Of a stretch of 64,000 bases of DNA, positions 37,677-47,266 are shown piece by piece (positions within the stretch are counted from its first letter, which is position 1; every line of letters begins with the position of its first letter). A program made the translations under genes and the position numbers. Below the pieces are notes generated by a model, which saw only the letters and a list, made by a program, of their open reading frames with translations, did no database searches and was not told where the DNA came from. Origin of the DNA: Ascidiaceihabitans sp. Its GTDB lineage: Bacteria; Pseudomonadota; Alphaproteobacteria; Rhodobacterales; Rhodobacteraceae. The DNA lies in the NCBI GenBank assembly GCA_029251465.1, contig JAQXDI010000077.1:1-64000 (forward strand), read 5' to 3'.

Positions 37677-38291
37677 ATGATCTCAATTCAGTTCCTCCTG
37701 ACAGCCTTTGTCGTCGTCATCGCACCGGGCACAGGCGTGCTCTACACTCTTGCCCTTGGACTGGGCCAAGGCCCGCGCGCTGCCATTTGGGCGGCCCTTG
37801 GCTGTACCTTCGGAATATTGCCGCATTTGATGGCAGCGACGCTTGGCCTTGCCGCAATCCTGCACACCTCAGCGTTGCTCTTTACAGTCGTCAAAATCGC
37901 TGGCGTCGCCTACTTGCTCTACCTTGCCTATCTCAGTCTGCGCAGCGGCGGCGCACTGTCGATTGACCCTAATCGTAAAGCGGAATCCGGCTGGCGCATC
38001 GCCCGCCGCGGTGCTCTCATCAATATCTTGAACCCAAAGCTATCGATCTTTTTCCTTGCCCTTTTGCCACCGTTCCTATCCGGCCAATCTGACACCGCCA
38101 GCCTTGAAATGAGCGTGCTCGGCGCGATTTTCATGGCTCTCACGTTAGTGGTGTTTGTTGGTTACGGGCTCTTTGCCTCAACGGCCCGAAACTTCATCCT
38201 TGGATCGGCGACAATCATGCGCTGGCTCAATCGCGGATTCGCTGCCGTCTTTGCAGCCCTCGCTGCACGCCTTGCATTGGAACAAGCATGA
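37677..38291 (+). CDS. LysE family translocator
   Basis: The 204-residue inner-membrane protein has about six helices. It shows the LysE/RhtB opening FLLTAFVVVIAPGTGVLYTL, then GLGQGPRAAIWAALGCTFG, and NILNPKLSIFFLALLPPFL. It probably exports amino acids or related solutes. It overlaps the following DUF3429 gene by 4 bp. ATG 37677 begins the first helix. Confidence 0.93.
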   Translation: MISIQFLLTAFVVVIAPGTGVLYTLALGLGQGPRAAIWAALGCTFGILPHLMAATLGLAAILHTSALLFTVVKIAGVAYLLYLAYLSLRSGGALSIDPNRKAESGWRIARRGALINILNPKLSIFFLALLPPFLSGQSDTASLEMSVLGAIFMALTLVVFVGYGLFASTARNFILGSATIMRWLNRGFAAVFAALAARLALEQA

Positions 38292-38740
38292 CCGCGATCC
38301 CGCGCGCACCTCTGCTGCTTGGACTTGCTGGCCTGATCCCGTTTCTGTGGGGGGCCGCAACTTACTTAATTGACCCGCTTGCGGATTGGAGCATCACCTA
38401 TCTGGGGTCACAGTTCACCGGTCCCTACATCCAACTGTTCTACGGCGCGATCATCCTGTCGTTCATGTCTGGCGTGCTGTGGGGGTTTGCGACCAAAACC
38501 AAAGGCACCCAAGCCGCGATTTGCTACACTCTTGCCACGCTTCCGGCCCTGTGGGCGTTTTTTATGACCGGCGGCGGGCCCACCAGTGCGGCGATGAACC
38601 TGATCACCGGCTTTCTGGGGCTGCTTTTGCTTGATTTCGCCTTTTCCAAATGGCACCTCACTCCGGATTGGTGGCTGCCGTTGCGGCTGCTGTTAACCGG
38701 CATTGTCTTGGTCTGCCTCAGCATCGGAGCCTTCTTATGA
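38288..38740 (+). CDS. DUF3429 domain membrane protein
   Basis: The 150-residue protein has four to five helices and the DUF3429 features GLAGLIPFLWGA, YGAIILSFMSGVLWGFA and the ending WWLPLRLLLTGIVLVCLSI. Function unknown. It overlaps the LysE gene upstream and the methyltransferase gene downstream by 4 bp each, so it is part of one translated unit. Confidence 0.85.
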   Translation: MTAIPRAPLLLGLAGLIPFLWGAATYLIDPLADWSITYLGSQFTGPYIQLFYGAIILSFMSGVLWGFATKTKGTQAAICYTLATLPALWAFFMTGGGPTSAAMNLITGFLGLLLLDFAFSKWHLTPDWWLPLRLLLTGIVLVCLSIGAFL

Positions 38741-39330
38741 GTGATCCTGAAACCTTGAGTGTGTACGCACAACAAGCCGACAAATACGCGCGCATGACCC
38801 ATGATGCGAACACCGCTGATCCGATCCTACATGCCTTTGTCCAATGCCTGCCCGAGGGCGGACATGTGTTGGATCTGGGCTGTGGTCCGGGGGATTCAGC
38901 CGCCAAGATGGCCGCAAACGGGTTTCGCGTCACCGCAACTGACGCCGTTGCTGAAATGGTTGAATTGGCCAGCAAACACGATGGTGTCACAGCAAAACAA
39001 GCGACCTTTGACGACATTAGCGGCACCGATATCTACGATGGCATCTGGGCCAATTTCAGCCTGCTGCATTCATCAAAATCCGACATGCCCCGCCACCTTG
39101 CGGCGCTGAGCCAAGCGTTGAAACCCGGTGGCGTTCTGCACATTGCGTTGGAAATCGGCACCGGCGAGCGGCGCGACAAAATCGGGCGGCACTACAGTTA
39201 TTACACCCAAGACGAGCTGACAGGCCTGCTCGGCGCTGCGGGGCTAAAGGTGCAGGACGTTGTAACGGGGTCAGGCACGGGCCTGGACGGATCAATTTCA
39301 GAATGGATGGCAGTACGCGCGCATGACTAA
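38737..39330 (+). CDS. Class I SAM-dependent methyltransferase
   Basis: The 197-residue protein has motif [18 protein letters not shown] and later motifs [13 protein letters not shown] and [16 protein letters not shown]. It resembles the methyltransf_11/25 group; the substrate is unknown. The start is the ATGA overlap with DUF3429, and the 3' end overlaps rnhA by 8 bp. Confidence 0.9.
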   Translation: MSDPETLSVYAQQADKYARMTHDANTADPILHAFVQCLPEGGHVLDLGCGPGDSAAKMAANGFRVTATDAVAEMVELASKHDGVTAKQATFDDISGTDIYDGIWANFSLLHSSKSDMPRHLAALSQALKPGGVLHIALEIGTGERRDKIGRHYSYYTQDELTGLLGAAGLKVQDVVTGSGTGLDGSISEWMAVRAHD

Positions 39331-39778
39331 ATTATTTGCATACACAGACGGTGCCTGTAGCGGCAATCCCGGCCCTGGCGGTTGGGGGGCTTTGATGCAG
39401 GCGATGGACGGCACCAAGGTCGTAAAAGAGCGTGAGTTGAAGGGCGGCGAGCCCCACACCACCAACAACCGTATGGAACTGCTGGGCGCGATCAACGCGC
39501 TTGAATCGCTTACGCGGAAAACCGAAATCACGATCATTACGGATTCCAACTACGTCAAAAACGGGATCACGGCGTGGATTTTTGGCTGGAAGAAAAACGG
39601 TTGGAAGAACGCGGCGAAAAAGCCTGTCGCCAACGCCGAACTGTGGCAGCGTTTGGACATAGCGAACGCAGCACATGATGTGACGTGGAAGTGGGTCAAA
39701 GGACACGCAGGCCATCCCGAAAACGAACGCGCAGATGAACTCGCGCGCGCTGGCATGGCCCCGTTCAAAGGCAAATGA
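39323..39778 (+). CDS. rnhA: Ribonuclease HI
   Basis: The 151-residue enzyme has the catalytic acids Asp9 ([14 protein letters not shown]), Glu52 ([10 protein letters not shown]), Asp74 (ITDSNYV) and the C-terminal Asp/His loop [16 protein letters not shown]. It removes RNA from RNA-DNA hybrids. It overlaps both neighbours, placing it inside the 37.7-40.4 kb operon. Confidence 0.97.
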   Translation: MTKLFAYTDGACSGNPGPGGWGALMQAMDGTKVVKERELKGGEPHTTNNRMELLGAINALESLTRKTEITIITDSNYVKNGITAWIFGWKKNGWKNAAKKPVANAELWQRLDIANAAHDVTWKWVKGHAGHPENERADELARAGMAPFKGK

Positions 39779-40398
39779 GCTGGCTGGTTTTCCTCGACTA
39801 CGGATCGGTTTTGGTCTTTGCGCTGACCGGTGCATTGGTCGCAAGCCGAGCACAGCTTGACCCCATTGGATTTTTGTTTTTCGCCTGCCTGACAGCGGTC
39901 GGCGGGGGCACTGTGCGTGATGTTCTGCTAGACCGAAATCCGATATTCTGGATCGAACAACCCGCCTACATCGGTGTTGCATGCCTCGCGGCAGGTATCG
40001 TATTTTTCACAGCCCACTTGGTAGAAAGCCGTTACCGTGTGCTGATTTGGCTCGATAGTTTTGCTTTGGCGATTGCAGTGGCCGCAGGCGTCGGTGTCGC
40101 GATTTCACTAGATCAACACAGTGCAATTGTTGTCCTGATGGGCGTCATCACCGGCTGCATGGGCGGGCTCATGCGTGATGTCGTCGTCGACGAGGTGCCG
40201 ATGGTTTTAAAACAAGGCGAGCTTTACGTGTCGGCCGCATTGGCTGGCAGTGCCGCCGCGTGGATCACGCATGCTTACGTCGCCGAAGGTCCGATACCGC
40301 TTGTCATGGCCGCCGCCGTCACGTGGGGCCTGCGCGCCGGTTCACTGGCATTTGGCTGGCAATTGCCCACGTACAAAGCACGCCCACCAGCAAACTGA
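39775..40398 (+). CDS. TRIC-type cation channel family protein (YadS/UPF0126)
   Basis: The 207-residue protein has seven hydrophobic helices and two inverted repeats with the family hallmarks [13 protein letters not shown] and [20 protein letters not shown]. Prokaryotic TRIC homologues conduct K+; other members are linked to glycine transport. The start overlaps rnhA as ATGA. Confidence 0.9.
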   Translation: MSWLVFLDYGSVLVFALTGALVASRAQLDPIGFLFFACLTAVGGGTVRDVLLDRNPIFWIEQPAYIGVACLAAGIVFFTAHLVESRYRVLIWLDSFALAIAVAAGVGVAISLDQHSAIVVLMGVITGCMGGLMRDVVVDEVPMVLKQGELYVSAALAGSAAAWITHAYVAEGPIPLVMAAAVTWGLRAGSLAFGWQLPTYKARPPAN

Positions 40399-40492
40399 TT
40401 TTGCGCACTGAACTGGTCGCAAAACCTGGATTGTTCCGACGCGCGATGTGCTACATCCTACAAGCAACACCATGGCCAGAGGACCACCAACC

Positions 40493-41638
40493 ATGCTCAC
40501 CAATTCAGATTTGGTTGAACTGACCCAGTTTCGCCGTAACCTGCACCGCATGCCCGAAGTGTCCGGCGAAGAGGTTCAAACCGCCCGCACGATTTTCAAA
40601 GCGTTAGGCCCTCTCGCCCCCACAGAAATCATCACCGGTTTGGGTGGCCACGGCGTCGCCGCGATCTTTGACAGCGGAGCCAAAGGGCCAACGGTTCTAT
40701 TTCGCGCCGAGTTGGACGCACTGCCGATTCAAGAAATGTCTGACGCCGATTGGGTTTCGCAGACGCTTGGCAAAGGGCATCTTTGCGGGCACGACGGGCA
40801 CATGACGATGTTGTTGGCCTTGGGCCGTTTGATCACCCGCAAACCGGCCAAGACTGGGCGCATTGTGTTAATGTTCCAACCCGCAGAAGAAGACGGAAGC
40901 GGCGCGCGCGCGGTTGTCGCCGACCCTGCGTTTCAAGCGATCAAGCCGGACTGGGCCTTTGCCATTCACAACGAACCGGGTCGCGCTTTCGGGTTCGTGT
41001 CGACCCGTGCAGGGCTGATCAATTGCGCCTCTCTTGGGCTGGCGATCACGTTGACCGGCAAAACTGCGCACGCAGCGGACCCTCAAGACGGCGTTTCCCC
41101 TGCCCCAACGATCGCCAAACTGATCCCGGCCTTGGGGGCCATGGGCACCGGTGGCGCGTTGGACGATGCGTTTCGATTGGTCACTGTAACCCACGTCAAC
41201 ATCGGCGAACCGACCTTTGGCATCGCGCCCGGCGACGGCGTTGTCTACGCGACGTTGCGCACAGCCCAAGACGCCGCGATGTCGGATTTGAAAAGCGATG
41301 CGTGCGCGCTGGCCGAAGCCCTATCGGCAGAGGCAGGATTGCAGGTCAGCTTTGAGATTTTTGATGAATTTTCCGCCTCAATCAACGACGCACACGCAAC
41401 CGATGTGGCCGTCGCCGCGATGAACGCGATCAATGTCCCAAACGGTGATGCCGGTTTGCCCATGCGCGCATCAGAAGATTTCGGCGTGTTTGGGTGGGGC
41501 GCAAAAGCCGCAATGCTGTGTCTTGGACCCGGCGAAAACCACGCCGCATTGCACAATCCGGATTACGATTTTCCCGACGATTTGATCCCCATCGGAGCCG
41601 CCATCTTTGAGCAGATCGCCCGCGATCTTTTGGGCTAG
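40493..41638 (+). CDS. M20 family amidohydrolase / metallopeptidase
   Basis: The 381-residue protein resembles hippurate hydrolase and IAA-amino acid hydrolase. It has RRNLHRMPEVSGEE, the metal-binding LCGHDGHMTMLL, FQPAEEDGSGA, the dimerisation-domain segment GKTAHAADPQDGVSP, and PMRASEDFGVFG. It cleaves an N-acyl or amide bond of unknown substrate. ATG 40493 has AGAGGA upstream; earlier in-frame ATGs at 40448 and 40472 are less likely. Confidence 0.9.
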   Translation: MLTNSDLVELTQFRRNLHRMPEVSGEEVQTARTIFKALGPLAPTEIITGLGGHGVAAIFDSGAKGPTVLFRAELDALPIQEMSDADWVSQTLGKGHLCGHDGHMTMLLALGRLITRKPAKTGRIVLMFQPAEEDGSGARAVVADPAFQAIKPDWAFAIHNEPGRAFGFVSTRAGLINCASLGLAITLTGKTAHAADPQDGVSPAPTIAKLIPALGAMGTGGALDDAFRLVTVTHVNIGEPTFGIAPGDGVVYATLRTAQDAAMSDLKSDACALAEALSAEAGLQVSFEIFDEFSASINDAHATDVAVAAMNAINVPNGDAGLPMRASEDFGVFGWGAKAAMLCLGPGENHAALHNPDYDFPDDLIPIGAAIFEQIARDLLG

Positions 41639-41641
41639 ACC

Positions 41642-41878
41642 CTATTTGCGCCAGTGGGTTGGCACGATGATCAACGCGCCAACAGATGATGCAATCGCGT
41701 TCAGGCCCGCGCTGCCAAATCCGATCCCGAACATCAGGCGAACAAAGTAAAACAGGAACGCGCCGCCGACGCAGATGATGATGGATTGCAGAATGCCATT
41801 GTGCGTGAAATTCGAGCGCTCGGCCAGATATCCAACGATCCCTGCAATCACAACCGTCCCGATCATCGTTGGAAACAT
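41642..41878 (-). CDS. GlsB/YeaQ/YmgE-like small membrane protein
   Basis: The 78-residue protein has two to three hydrophobic helices with IVGYLAERSNFTHNGILQSI followed by ICVGGAFLFYFV. The repeated Gly-rich helices fit the transglycosylase-associated (YeaQ/YmgE) family of stress-linked membrane proteins. It ends 3 bp from the convergent M20 stop and lies 12 bp downstream of fmt. Confidence 0.75.
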   Translation of the reverse strand: MFPTMIGTVVIAGIVGYLAERSNFTHNGILQSIIICVGGAFLFYFVRLMFGIGFGSAGLNAIASSVGALIIVPTHWRK

Positions 41879-41890
41879 CCGAGGTTTCTC

Positions 41891-42796
41891 CTACAATTGC
41901 GTGCCTTTGGGCACTGGATTTCCACGCAAGAAAACATCTGCGTCCTGCGCACCCTTGCCCGCGCGCTGCAACTTGGTCAAGCGCACAGCGCCATCGCCAC
42001 AGGCCACGCACAGCGCGTCGTCCAAGGTGACACCGGCAGTGCCTTGCGCGTCAACAAGCGTCGATCCAAGGGCTTTGACACGGGTGCCATCCAGTTCAAA
42101 CCACGCGCCGGGAAACGGTGAAAGACCACGAATTTGGCGGTCAATGTCGAGGGCAGAACGCGACCAAACGATTGCTGCCTCGGACTTGTCAATCTTGGCC
42201 GCATACGTCACGCCATCACTTGATTGCGCTTGGGGCGTCACGGTGCCCAGTTGATCCAACGCCTCAACAATTGCCGTGGCCCCCAGTGCGCTCAGGCGGT
42301 CATGCAATTGCGCGGTTGTCTCTTGCGAACCAATTTCCAACGGCTTGCGGGATAGAACCGGACCGGTGTCCAAGCCTGCCTCCATCTGCATAATGCACAC
42401 GCCGGTCTGCGCATCGCCTGCCATAATTGAGCGGTGAATGGGCGCAGCACCGCGCCAACGGGGCAAAAGGCTGGCGTGGATATTCAAACACCCACGCGAC
42501 GGTGCATCCAAAACCGACTGCGGCAGGATCAAACCATAGGCAACTACGACGGCCACATCCGCGTTCAAGGCTTGAAACTGCGCTAACGCCTCATCCGTTT
42601 TCAGTGAAACAGGATGGCGTACTTCTAGGCCCAATTCCAAAGCGCGGGCATGCACTGGCGTCAGGCGGTCCTTCTTGCCGCGCCCAGCTGGTCGCGGAGG
42701 CTGCGAATAGACGCAAATGATATCATGCCCTGCGTCCACCAATGCGTTCAGAACAGGCACCGAGAACTCCGGCGTTCCCATAAAAATAATTCGCAT
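41891..42796 (-). CDS. fmt: Methionyl-tRNA formyltransferase
   Basis: The 301-residue enzyme has [16 protein letters not shown], the folate-binding [17 protein letters not shown] and the later [12 protein letters not shown], plus a C-terminal OB-like domain with [10 protein letters not shown]. It formylates initiator Met-tRNA, the reaction undone by deformylase, whose genes lie just upstream. The ATG at 42796 is the family start; upstream in-frame codons run through a repeat. Confidence 0.96.
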   Translation of the reverse strand: MRIIFMGTPEFSVPVLNALVDAGHDIICVYSQPPRPAGRGKKDRLTPVHARALELGLEVRHPVSLKTDEALAQFQALNADVAVVVAYGLILPQSVLDAPSRGCLNIHASLLPRWRGAAPIHRSIMAGDAQTGVCIMQMEAGLDTGPVLSRKPLEIGSQETTAQLHDRLSALGATAIVEALDQLGTVTPQAQSSDGVTYAAKIDKSEAAIVWSRSALDIDRQIRGLSPFPGAWFELDGTRVKALGSTLVDAQGTAGVTLDDALCVACGDGAVRLTKLQRAGKGAQDADVFLRGNPVPKGTQL

Positions 42797-42810
42797 TTTG
42801 CCCCCTGCCG

Positions 42811-42891
42811 TGGTGTGCGACACGCACACCTTACCCGCATTCATTGTATCTTGATCCAGGGAGCCTCGTAAGGTGTGCGTGTCGCACACCA
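42811..42891. repeat. Palindromic repeat pair, unit C (two near-perfect inverted units)
   Basis: GGTGTGCG-ACA-CGCACACC followed by TTACCCG (42812-42837) faces its mirror image CGTAAGGTGTGCG-TGT-CGCACACC (42867-42890). Each unit is a hairpin with an 8-bp stem, and the two units could also pair with each other over about 24 bp. It lies between the deformylase-like gene and fmt. Confidence 0.85.
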
Positions 42892-42905
42892 CCCTCGCTG
42901 AATCC

Positions 42906-43397
42906 TCAAACTTTTCGCGCTTTGCGCAATAACATATCCCGTTTTACGCGCCCTAACCTATCAAAGAACATCCGCCCCTGCAGATGATCAATTTGATGTT
43001 GAACACTGGTCGCTTCCAAGCCGTCAAAATCTGTCCGCGTGATCATGCCATTCGCATCCAGATAGCGCACTGTCACCACCTTTGGCCGGCTGATTTGGGC
43101 AGACACACCGGGCAAGTTCGGGCTGGCTTCGTCATAGACGTTCATCTCGGGTGACGATTGCAAGACGACTGGATTGGCCAACAAAATCCGACGCGAACGA
43201 TCCGGCGTAGCATCGACCACTGCCAATTGAAGCATCACGCCAATCTGCGGGGCCGCAAGCCCAACGCCAGGCATCGCGTCCATCGTTTCGACCATATCGG
43301 CCCAAATTGCGCGGATGCCATCTGTGATCTCGGACACTTCGGGGACAGCCGTGCGCAAACGTTTGTCCGGCCACGACACGAACGGGCGGATCGTCAT
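42906..43397 (-). CDS. Peptide deformylase-like protein with a degenerate active site
   Basis: The 163-residue protein clearly has the deformylase fold. Motif I GVGLAAPQ (44-51) is intact, but motif II EGCLS is replaced by EASPNLPG (90-97), losing the metal-ligand Cys. Motif III HEIDH reads HQIDH (134-138), so the catalytic Glu is Gln135. It should not deformylate and is probably a non-catalytic paralogue. It is the third of three tandem genes and overlaps the second by 4 bp. Confidence 0.9.
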   Translation of the reverse strand: MTIRPFVSWPDKRLRTAVPEVSEITDGIRAIWADMVETMDAMPGVGLAAPQIGVMLQLAVVDATPDRSRRILLANPVVLQSSPEMNVYDEASPNLPGVSAQISRPKVVTVRYLDANGMITRTDFDGLEATSVQHQIDHLQGRMFFDRLGRVKRDMLLRKARKV

Positions 43398-43894
43398 GCG
43401 ACGTCCTCGTATTCAGCCTCAACAGCCGCGCGTGTTTCAGCATCAAGGTGGTCGAATGTGATGATCCCGTCCAAGTGATCAATCTCGTGTTGAACACATG
43501 CGGCGGCAAACCCGTCAAAGCTTTGAACGCAGCGGCCACCGTCTAGCGTGGTCCACACCATTTGCACTTGGGACGGGCGGCTGACGGATGCCAACACGCC
43601 GGGGATCGACAGACAGCCCTCTTCGCGGCTAACCCGTTCTTCGCCGATCTCTTGCAGCATCGGGTTGATGCACACCAACGGGTCTGAGCGTTTCTCTTTC
43701 CAGCCCGCATCCATCACAAACACGCGGTGCGTCGCGCCGACTTGTGACGCGGCCAAACCGCGCCCTTGGGCCGCATACATCGTGTCCAACATATCTGCGG
43801 CCAAGGCCCGAACATCGTCGGTAATTTCGGCCACAGGAACACAGGTTTCCGTCAGGCGCACATCAGGCCAGCGGACAATCGGCAGCACGCTCAT
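43394..43894 (-). CDS. def: Peptide deformylase
   Basis: The 166-residue protein retains all three motifs: GRGLAASQ (44-51), EGCLS (92-96, Cys94 metal ligand) and HEIDH (136-140). It differs from the neighbour in motif I (SQ in place of PQ). It removes the formyl group from nascent Met. It overlaps both neighbouring deformylase genes by 4 bp. Confidence 0.93.
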   Translation of the reverse strand: MSVLPIVRWPDVRLTETCVPVAEITDDVRALAADMLDTMYAAQGRGLAASQVGATHRVFVMDAGWKEKRSDPLVCINPMLQEIGEERVSREEGCLSIPGVLASVSRPSQVQMVWTTLDGGRCVQSFDGFAAACVQHEIDHLDGIITFDHLDAETRAAVEAEYEDVA

Positions 43895-44409
43895 CCGCGG
43901 GCCAATTCACGTTTTAACTTCACCATCTTGCGGGTGATCATCTGACGTTTCAGCGGTTTGAGGTAGTCTAGAAACAGTTTGCCATCGAGGTGATCGATTT
44001 CGTGCTGCACACAGGTCGCCCACAGCCCATCCATTTCCTCGGATTGCGCGTTGCCGTCACGGTCCATCCAACGAACCTGCACCATCGCGGGGCGGGTCAC
44101 GTCAGCGAAATGTTCGGGGATCGACAGGCAGCCTTCTTCATAGACGTTGGTTTCGTCTGACGATGCAATCACTTCGGGGTTGAACATGATCAACGGGCGC
44201 GCGGCGGCACCCTCTTCTTTGACGCAATCCAGCACAACCAAACGGTGCAACACCCCGACCTGCGGTGCGGCCAAACCAACACCGGGGGCGTCATACATCG
44301 TTTCCAACATATCGTCCGCCAAAGCGCGCAGGTCATCCGTCAGATCCGGCACAGCGGCGCAGGTCTTTTTCAGGCGGGGATCGGGGTGCAAAAGGATCGA
44401 TCTTTTCAT
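43891..44409 (-). CDS. def: Peptide deformylase
   Basis: The 172-residue protein is the most canonical copy: GVGLAAPQ (43-50), EGCLS (92-96) and HEIDH (136-140), with a basic C-terminal tail ending KLKRELARG. The ATG at 44409 matches the family start MKRSILLHPDPRLKK; the open frame extends far upstream across the divergent patB promoter without similarity. It heads the def-def-def-like-fmt run. Confidence 0.95.
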   Translation of the reverse strand: MKRSILLHPDPRLKKTCAAVPDLTDDLRALADDMLETMYDAPGVGLAAPQVGVLHRLVVLDCVKEEGAAARPLIMFNPEVIASSDETNVYEEGCLSIPEHFADVTRPAMVQVRWMDRDGNAQSEEMDGLWATCVQHEIDHLDGKLFLDYLKPLKRQMITRKMVKLKRELARG

Positions 44410-44508
44410 GCCAGTGATGTAGGACACCCGACCGACATGCGCAACGCCTCTTGCGTCCGGCGCGTATCCAAGTAGCCTGCGCGCAAACCTAAAACCGGAG
44501 ACGACCCC

Positions 44509-45678
44509 ATGAGCTTTGACGACATCATCGACCGACGCGGCAGCCATTGTGTGAAATGGGACATGATGGAGCAGCTCTACGGCGTGCCGACAGATACGGG
44601 CCTTGCGATGTGGGTCGCCGACATGGATTTCAAACCACCGCAGTGCATTCTGGATGCGGTGCAGGCCCAAATCGATCACGGGGTGATGGGTTACTTCGGG
44701 GATGACAGCAAATACAAGGCCGCGATCAGCTGGTGGATGCAAACGCGCCATGGCTGGACAGTTGAACCGGAGTGGGTGTTTACCACGCACGGGCTGGTGA
44801 ACGGCACGGCCATGTGCGTCGATGCCTTCACAAATCCGGGCGACGGCGTGGTACTGTTCACGCCAGTCTATCACGCGTTTGCCAAAGTGATTAACGCGGC
44901 CGGGCGCAAAGTAGTCGAATGCGAATTGGTGAACAAAGACGGGCGTTACGCCATGGATTTTGATGCCTACGAGGCACAAATGACCGGCAACGAAAAGATG
45001 GTCATCCTGTGCTCGCCCCACAATCCGGGCGGCACCGTCTGGACCAAATCAGAATTACAAGCGGTCGCACATTTTGCCAAGCGGCACGACCTGATCTTGG
45101 TTTCGGATGAAATCCATCACGATCTGGTGATGCCGGGACATACGCACACCCCGATGAGCCTGATCGAAGGGATCACCGAACGCTTGGTGATGATGACCGC
45201 GACAACAAAGACGTTCAACATTGCGGGATCCCATTCTGGCAATGTGATCATCGAAGATCCTGATTTGCGCGCACGCTTTGGGGCGCGGATGGCCGCACTT
45301 GGCTTGTCTGCAAATTCGTTCGGACTGTTCATGGCGACGGCTGCCTATTCACCCGAAGGCGCGGCGTGGGTTGATGAGTTGGTCGAATACCTAGATGGCA
45401 ATCGCAAACTGTTTGACGACGGGATCAACGCGATACCGGGTCTGGCATCGATGAACCTGGAGGCGACCTATCTGTCTTGGGTGGATTTTGACGGAACCGG
45501 CATGAGCCGCGAAGATTTCACCAAGCGGGTGGAGCAAGACGCGCAAATCGCGGTGAACCATGGGCCAACGTTTGGCACTGGCGGCGATACGTTCTTGCGG
45601 TTCAACATCGCGACACCGCGCGCACGTGTTCAAGAGGCGGTGGAACGGCTCGCAAAAGCCTTTGGCGATTTACAGTAA
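44509..45678 (+). CDS. patB: MalY/PatB-type cystathionine beta-lyase (PLP)
   Basis: The 389-residue fold-type I PLP enzyme has MWVADMDFKPPQCIL, the VILCSPHNPGGTVW loop, LVSDEIHHDLV, and the Schiff-base Lys in TATTKTFNIAG. It is the PatB/MalY group of C-S lyases, acting on cystathionine or Cys conjugates. It is divergent from the deformylase genes, with 99 bp between, and followed by a hairpin repeat. Confidence 0.93.
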   Translation: MSFDDIIDRRGSHCVKWDMMEQLYGVPTDTGLAMWVADMDFKPPQCILDAVQAQIDHGVMGYFGDDSKYKAAISWWMQTRHGWTVEPEWVFTTHGLVNGTAMCVDAFTNPGDGVVLFTPVYHAFAKVINAAGRKVVECELVNKDGRYAMDFDAYEAQMTGNEKMVILCSPHNPGGTVWTKSELQAVAHFAKRHDLILVSDEIHHDLVMPGHTHTPMSLIEGITERLVMMTATTKTFNIAGSHSGNVIIEDPDLRARFGARMAALGLSANSFGLFMATAAYSPEGAAWVDELVEYLDGNRKLFDDGINAIPGLASMNLEATYLSWVDFDGTGMSREDFTKRVEQDAQIAVNHGPTFGTGGDTFLRFNIATPRARVQEAVERLAKAFGDLQ

Positions 45679-45695
45679 GAGGCCGCGCGCATCAA

Positions 45696-45720
45696 AAGGT
45701 GGAGGACACCTCCACCTTAC
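45696..45720. repeat. Short palindromic hairpin repeat, unit D
   Basis: AAGGTGGAGG-ACA-CCTCCACCTT forms a 10-bp stem with the loop ACA, followed by AC. The stem bases differ from units A-C but pair perfectly, and the loop and CCTTAC end are kept. It lies between two convergent genes and lacks a T-run. Confidence 0.75.
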
Positions 45721-45724
45721 ATGA

Positions 45725-46078
45725 TCAACGTGCGTCGGCGAGCAAAGCAACCGGCGCATTTGTCCGTTTTTCAAAATCAAGCGCGGGCGCATTGGCGACA
45801 GCTGTCAGGCGTTTGAATTCAAATCGAATCTCGCCCTCTGCCTTTTCGTGGGCGACAATCAGGCATTGAAACAGATGCACCGCACCGTCGTACAGATCAA
45901 CATAACCACGCAAATGCGGGGCCGTTGCCGCATCGATGGAAAACCCTGTCTTCCACATCCGCAATACTGAATAGAGCACGCCATCGGCATCCAGACGCAA
46001 ACGCGACGCCTTTTTCAAACCGGCCAAGCGGGCACGATCCAGACCGTCTTGTACTTCTTTTGGAACATACGTTGACAT
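45725..46078 (-). CDS. Conserved hypothetical protein
   Basis: The 117-residue soluble protein starts MSTYVPKEVQDGLDRARLAG and has a basic first third with KKASRLRLDADG. It continues VLYSVLRMWKTGFSIDA, then GYVDLYDGAVHLFQCLIV and ends near LLADAR. I recognise no domain. The sequence has coding character and a start at 46078. It is convergent with patB. Confidence 0.65.
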   Translation of the reverse strand: MSTYVPKEVQDGLDRARLAGLKKASRLRLDADGVLYSVLRMWKTGFSIDAATAPHLRGYVDLYDGAVHLFQCLIVAHEKAEGEIRFEFKRLTAVANAPALDFEKRTNAPVALLADAR

Positions 46079-46276
46079 AGTGCGACTCCATTTCCCCTAC
46101 GATCAAAGATGACCCTATCTGTAGGACCTGCAAGTTAAATTTCAGTGACAGTGCCGCGGCCTGCCCGCGTGTGTTGCAGATTTGTGCATTTGTGCAGACC
46201 ACCTGCGCGAGCACACGGCTGGTCACATCAGCACCCTCACCCTACGTTTGATCCAACGCATCAAGGGAGAACGCGC

Positions 46277-47257
46277 ATGGGCCTACTGGTTGACGGCATC
46301 TGGCATGACACATGGTACGACACAAAATCGTCCGGTGGAAAATTTGAACGCGCGGCGGCGAAATTTCGCAACTGGATTACGGCAGATGGCACCGCAGGGC
46401 CCTCAGGCCAAGACGGATTCAAAGCAGAATCGGGTCGCTACCACCTGTACGTCAGCTATGCCTGCCCTTGGGCACACCGTGCATTGATCTTTCGCGCGCT
46501 AAAAGGGCTGACTGCGCACATCGCCGTCTCTGCGGTTCACCCCGACATGCTGACTGACGGCTGGACGTTTGAGACGGACAACAACGGTGCCACAGGCGAT
46601 GTTCTATTTGGCCTGCCTTTTGCCCGCGACATCTACACCAAAGCCGATCCGCAATTTTCCGGTCGCGTGACTGTGCCAATCCTGTGGGACACGCAGCGTC
46701 AAACGATTGTCAGCAACGAAAGTTCCGAGATTATTCGCATGTTCAATTCCGCCTTTGACGCAATCACGGGCAACACGGATGATCTTTGGCCCCAAGCCAT
46801 GCGCGACGACATCGAAATAGTTAACGAACGCATCTACAACACGTTCAACAACGGGGTGTATCGCTGTGGGTTTGCAACGACACAGGCCGCCTACGACGAC
46901 GCTGTAACCCCGTTGTTCGACACGCTGGACTGGCTTGAGGACCGGCTAAGCACCCGTCGATATTTGATGGGGGATCAACTGACCGAAGCCGATTGGCGGC
47001 TGTTCACGACGCTTGTGCGATTTGATCCGGTCTATCATTTGCATTTCAAATGTAACCGGAAACGGATCGTAGATTGCCCAAACCTGTGGGCCTACACGCG
47101 CGAGTTATTTCAGATGGAAGGCGTGGCAGAGACGGTGAATATGAACCACATCGTGCGCCACTATCACTACAGTCACGACAGCATCAATCCGCACCGGATC
47201 ATCCCGATCAATCCTGCGATTGATTTCCTTGAACCGCATGGGCGCTCAGCGATCTAG
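46277..47257 (+). CDS. Glutathionyl-hydroquinone reductase (xi-class GST)
   Basis: The 326-residue protein has the xi-class GST hallmark YVSYACPWAHRALI with catalytic Cys63, and later NNESSEIIRMFNSAFD-like and DWRLFTTLVRFDPVYHLHFK segments. It reductively removes glutathione from glutathionyl-hydroquinones. AAGGGAGA precedes ATG 46277. It is convergent with the receiver gene, 9 bp apart. Confidence 0.93.
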   Translation: MGLLVDGIWHDTWYDTKSSGGKFERAAAKFRNWITADGTAGPSGQDGFKAESGRYHLYVSYACPWAHRALIFRALKGLTAHIAVSAVHPDMLTDGWTFETDNNGATGDVLFGLPFARDIYTKADPQFSGRVTVPILWDTQRQTIVSNESSEIIRMFNSAFDAITGNTDDLWPQAMRDDIEIVNERIYNTFNNGVYRCGFATTQAAYDDAVTPLFDTLDWLEDRLSTRRYLMGDQLTEADWRLFTTLVRFDPVYHLHFKCNRKRIVDCPNLWAYTRELFQMEGVAETVNMNHIVRHYHYSHDSINPHRIIPINPAIDFLEPHGRSAI

Positions 47258-47266
47258 ATTTTGCGT

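Noticed and set aside
45696-45720. Unit D hairpin as an ordinary terminator of patB
   Set aside because: The stem is strong, but the tail is AC with no T-run, and loop and flank match the repeat family. A termination side role remains possible.
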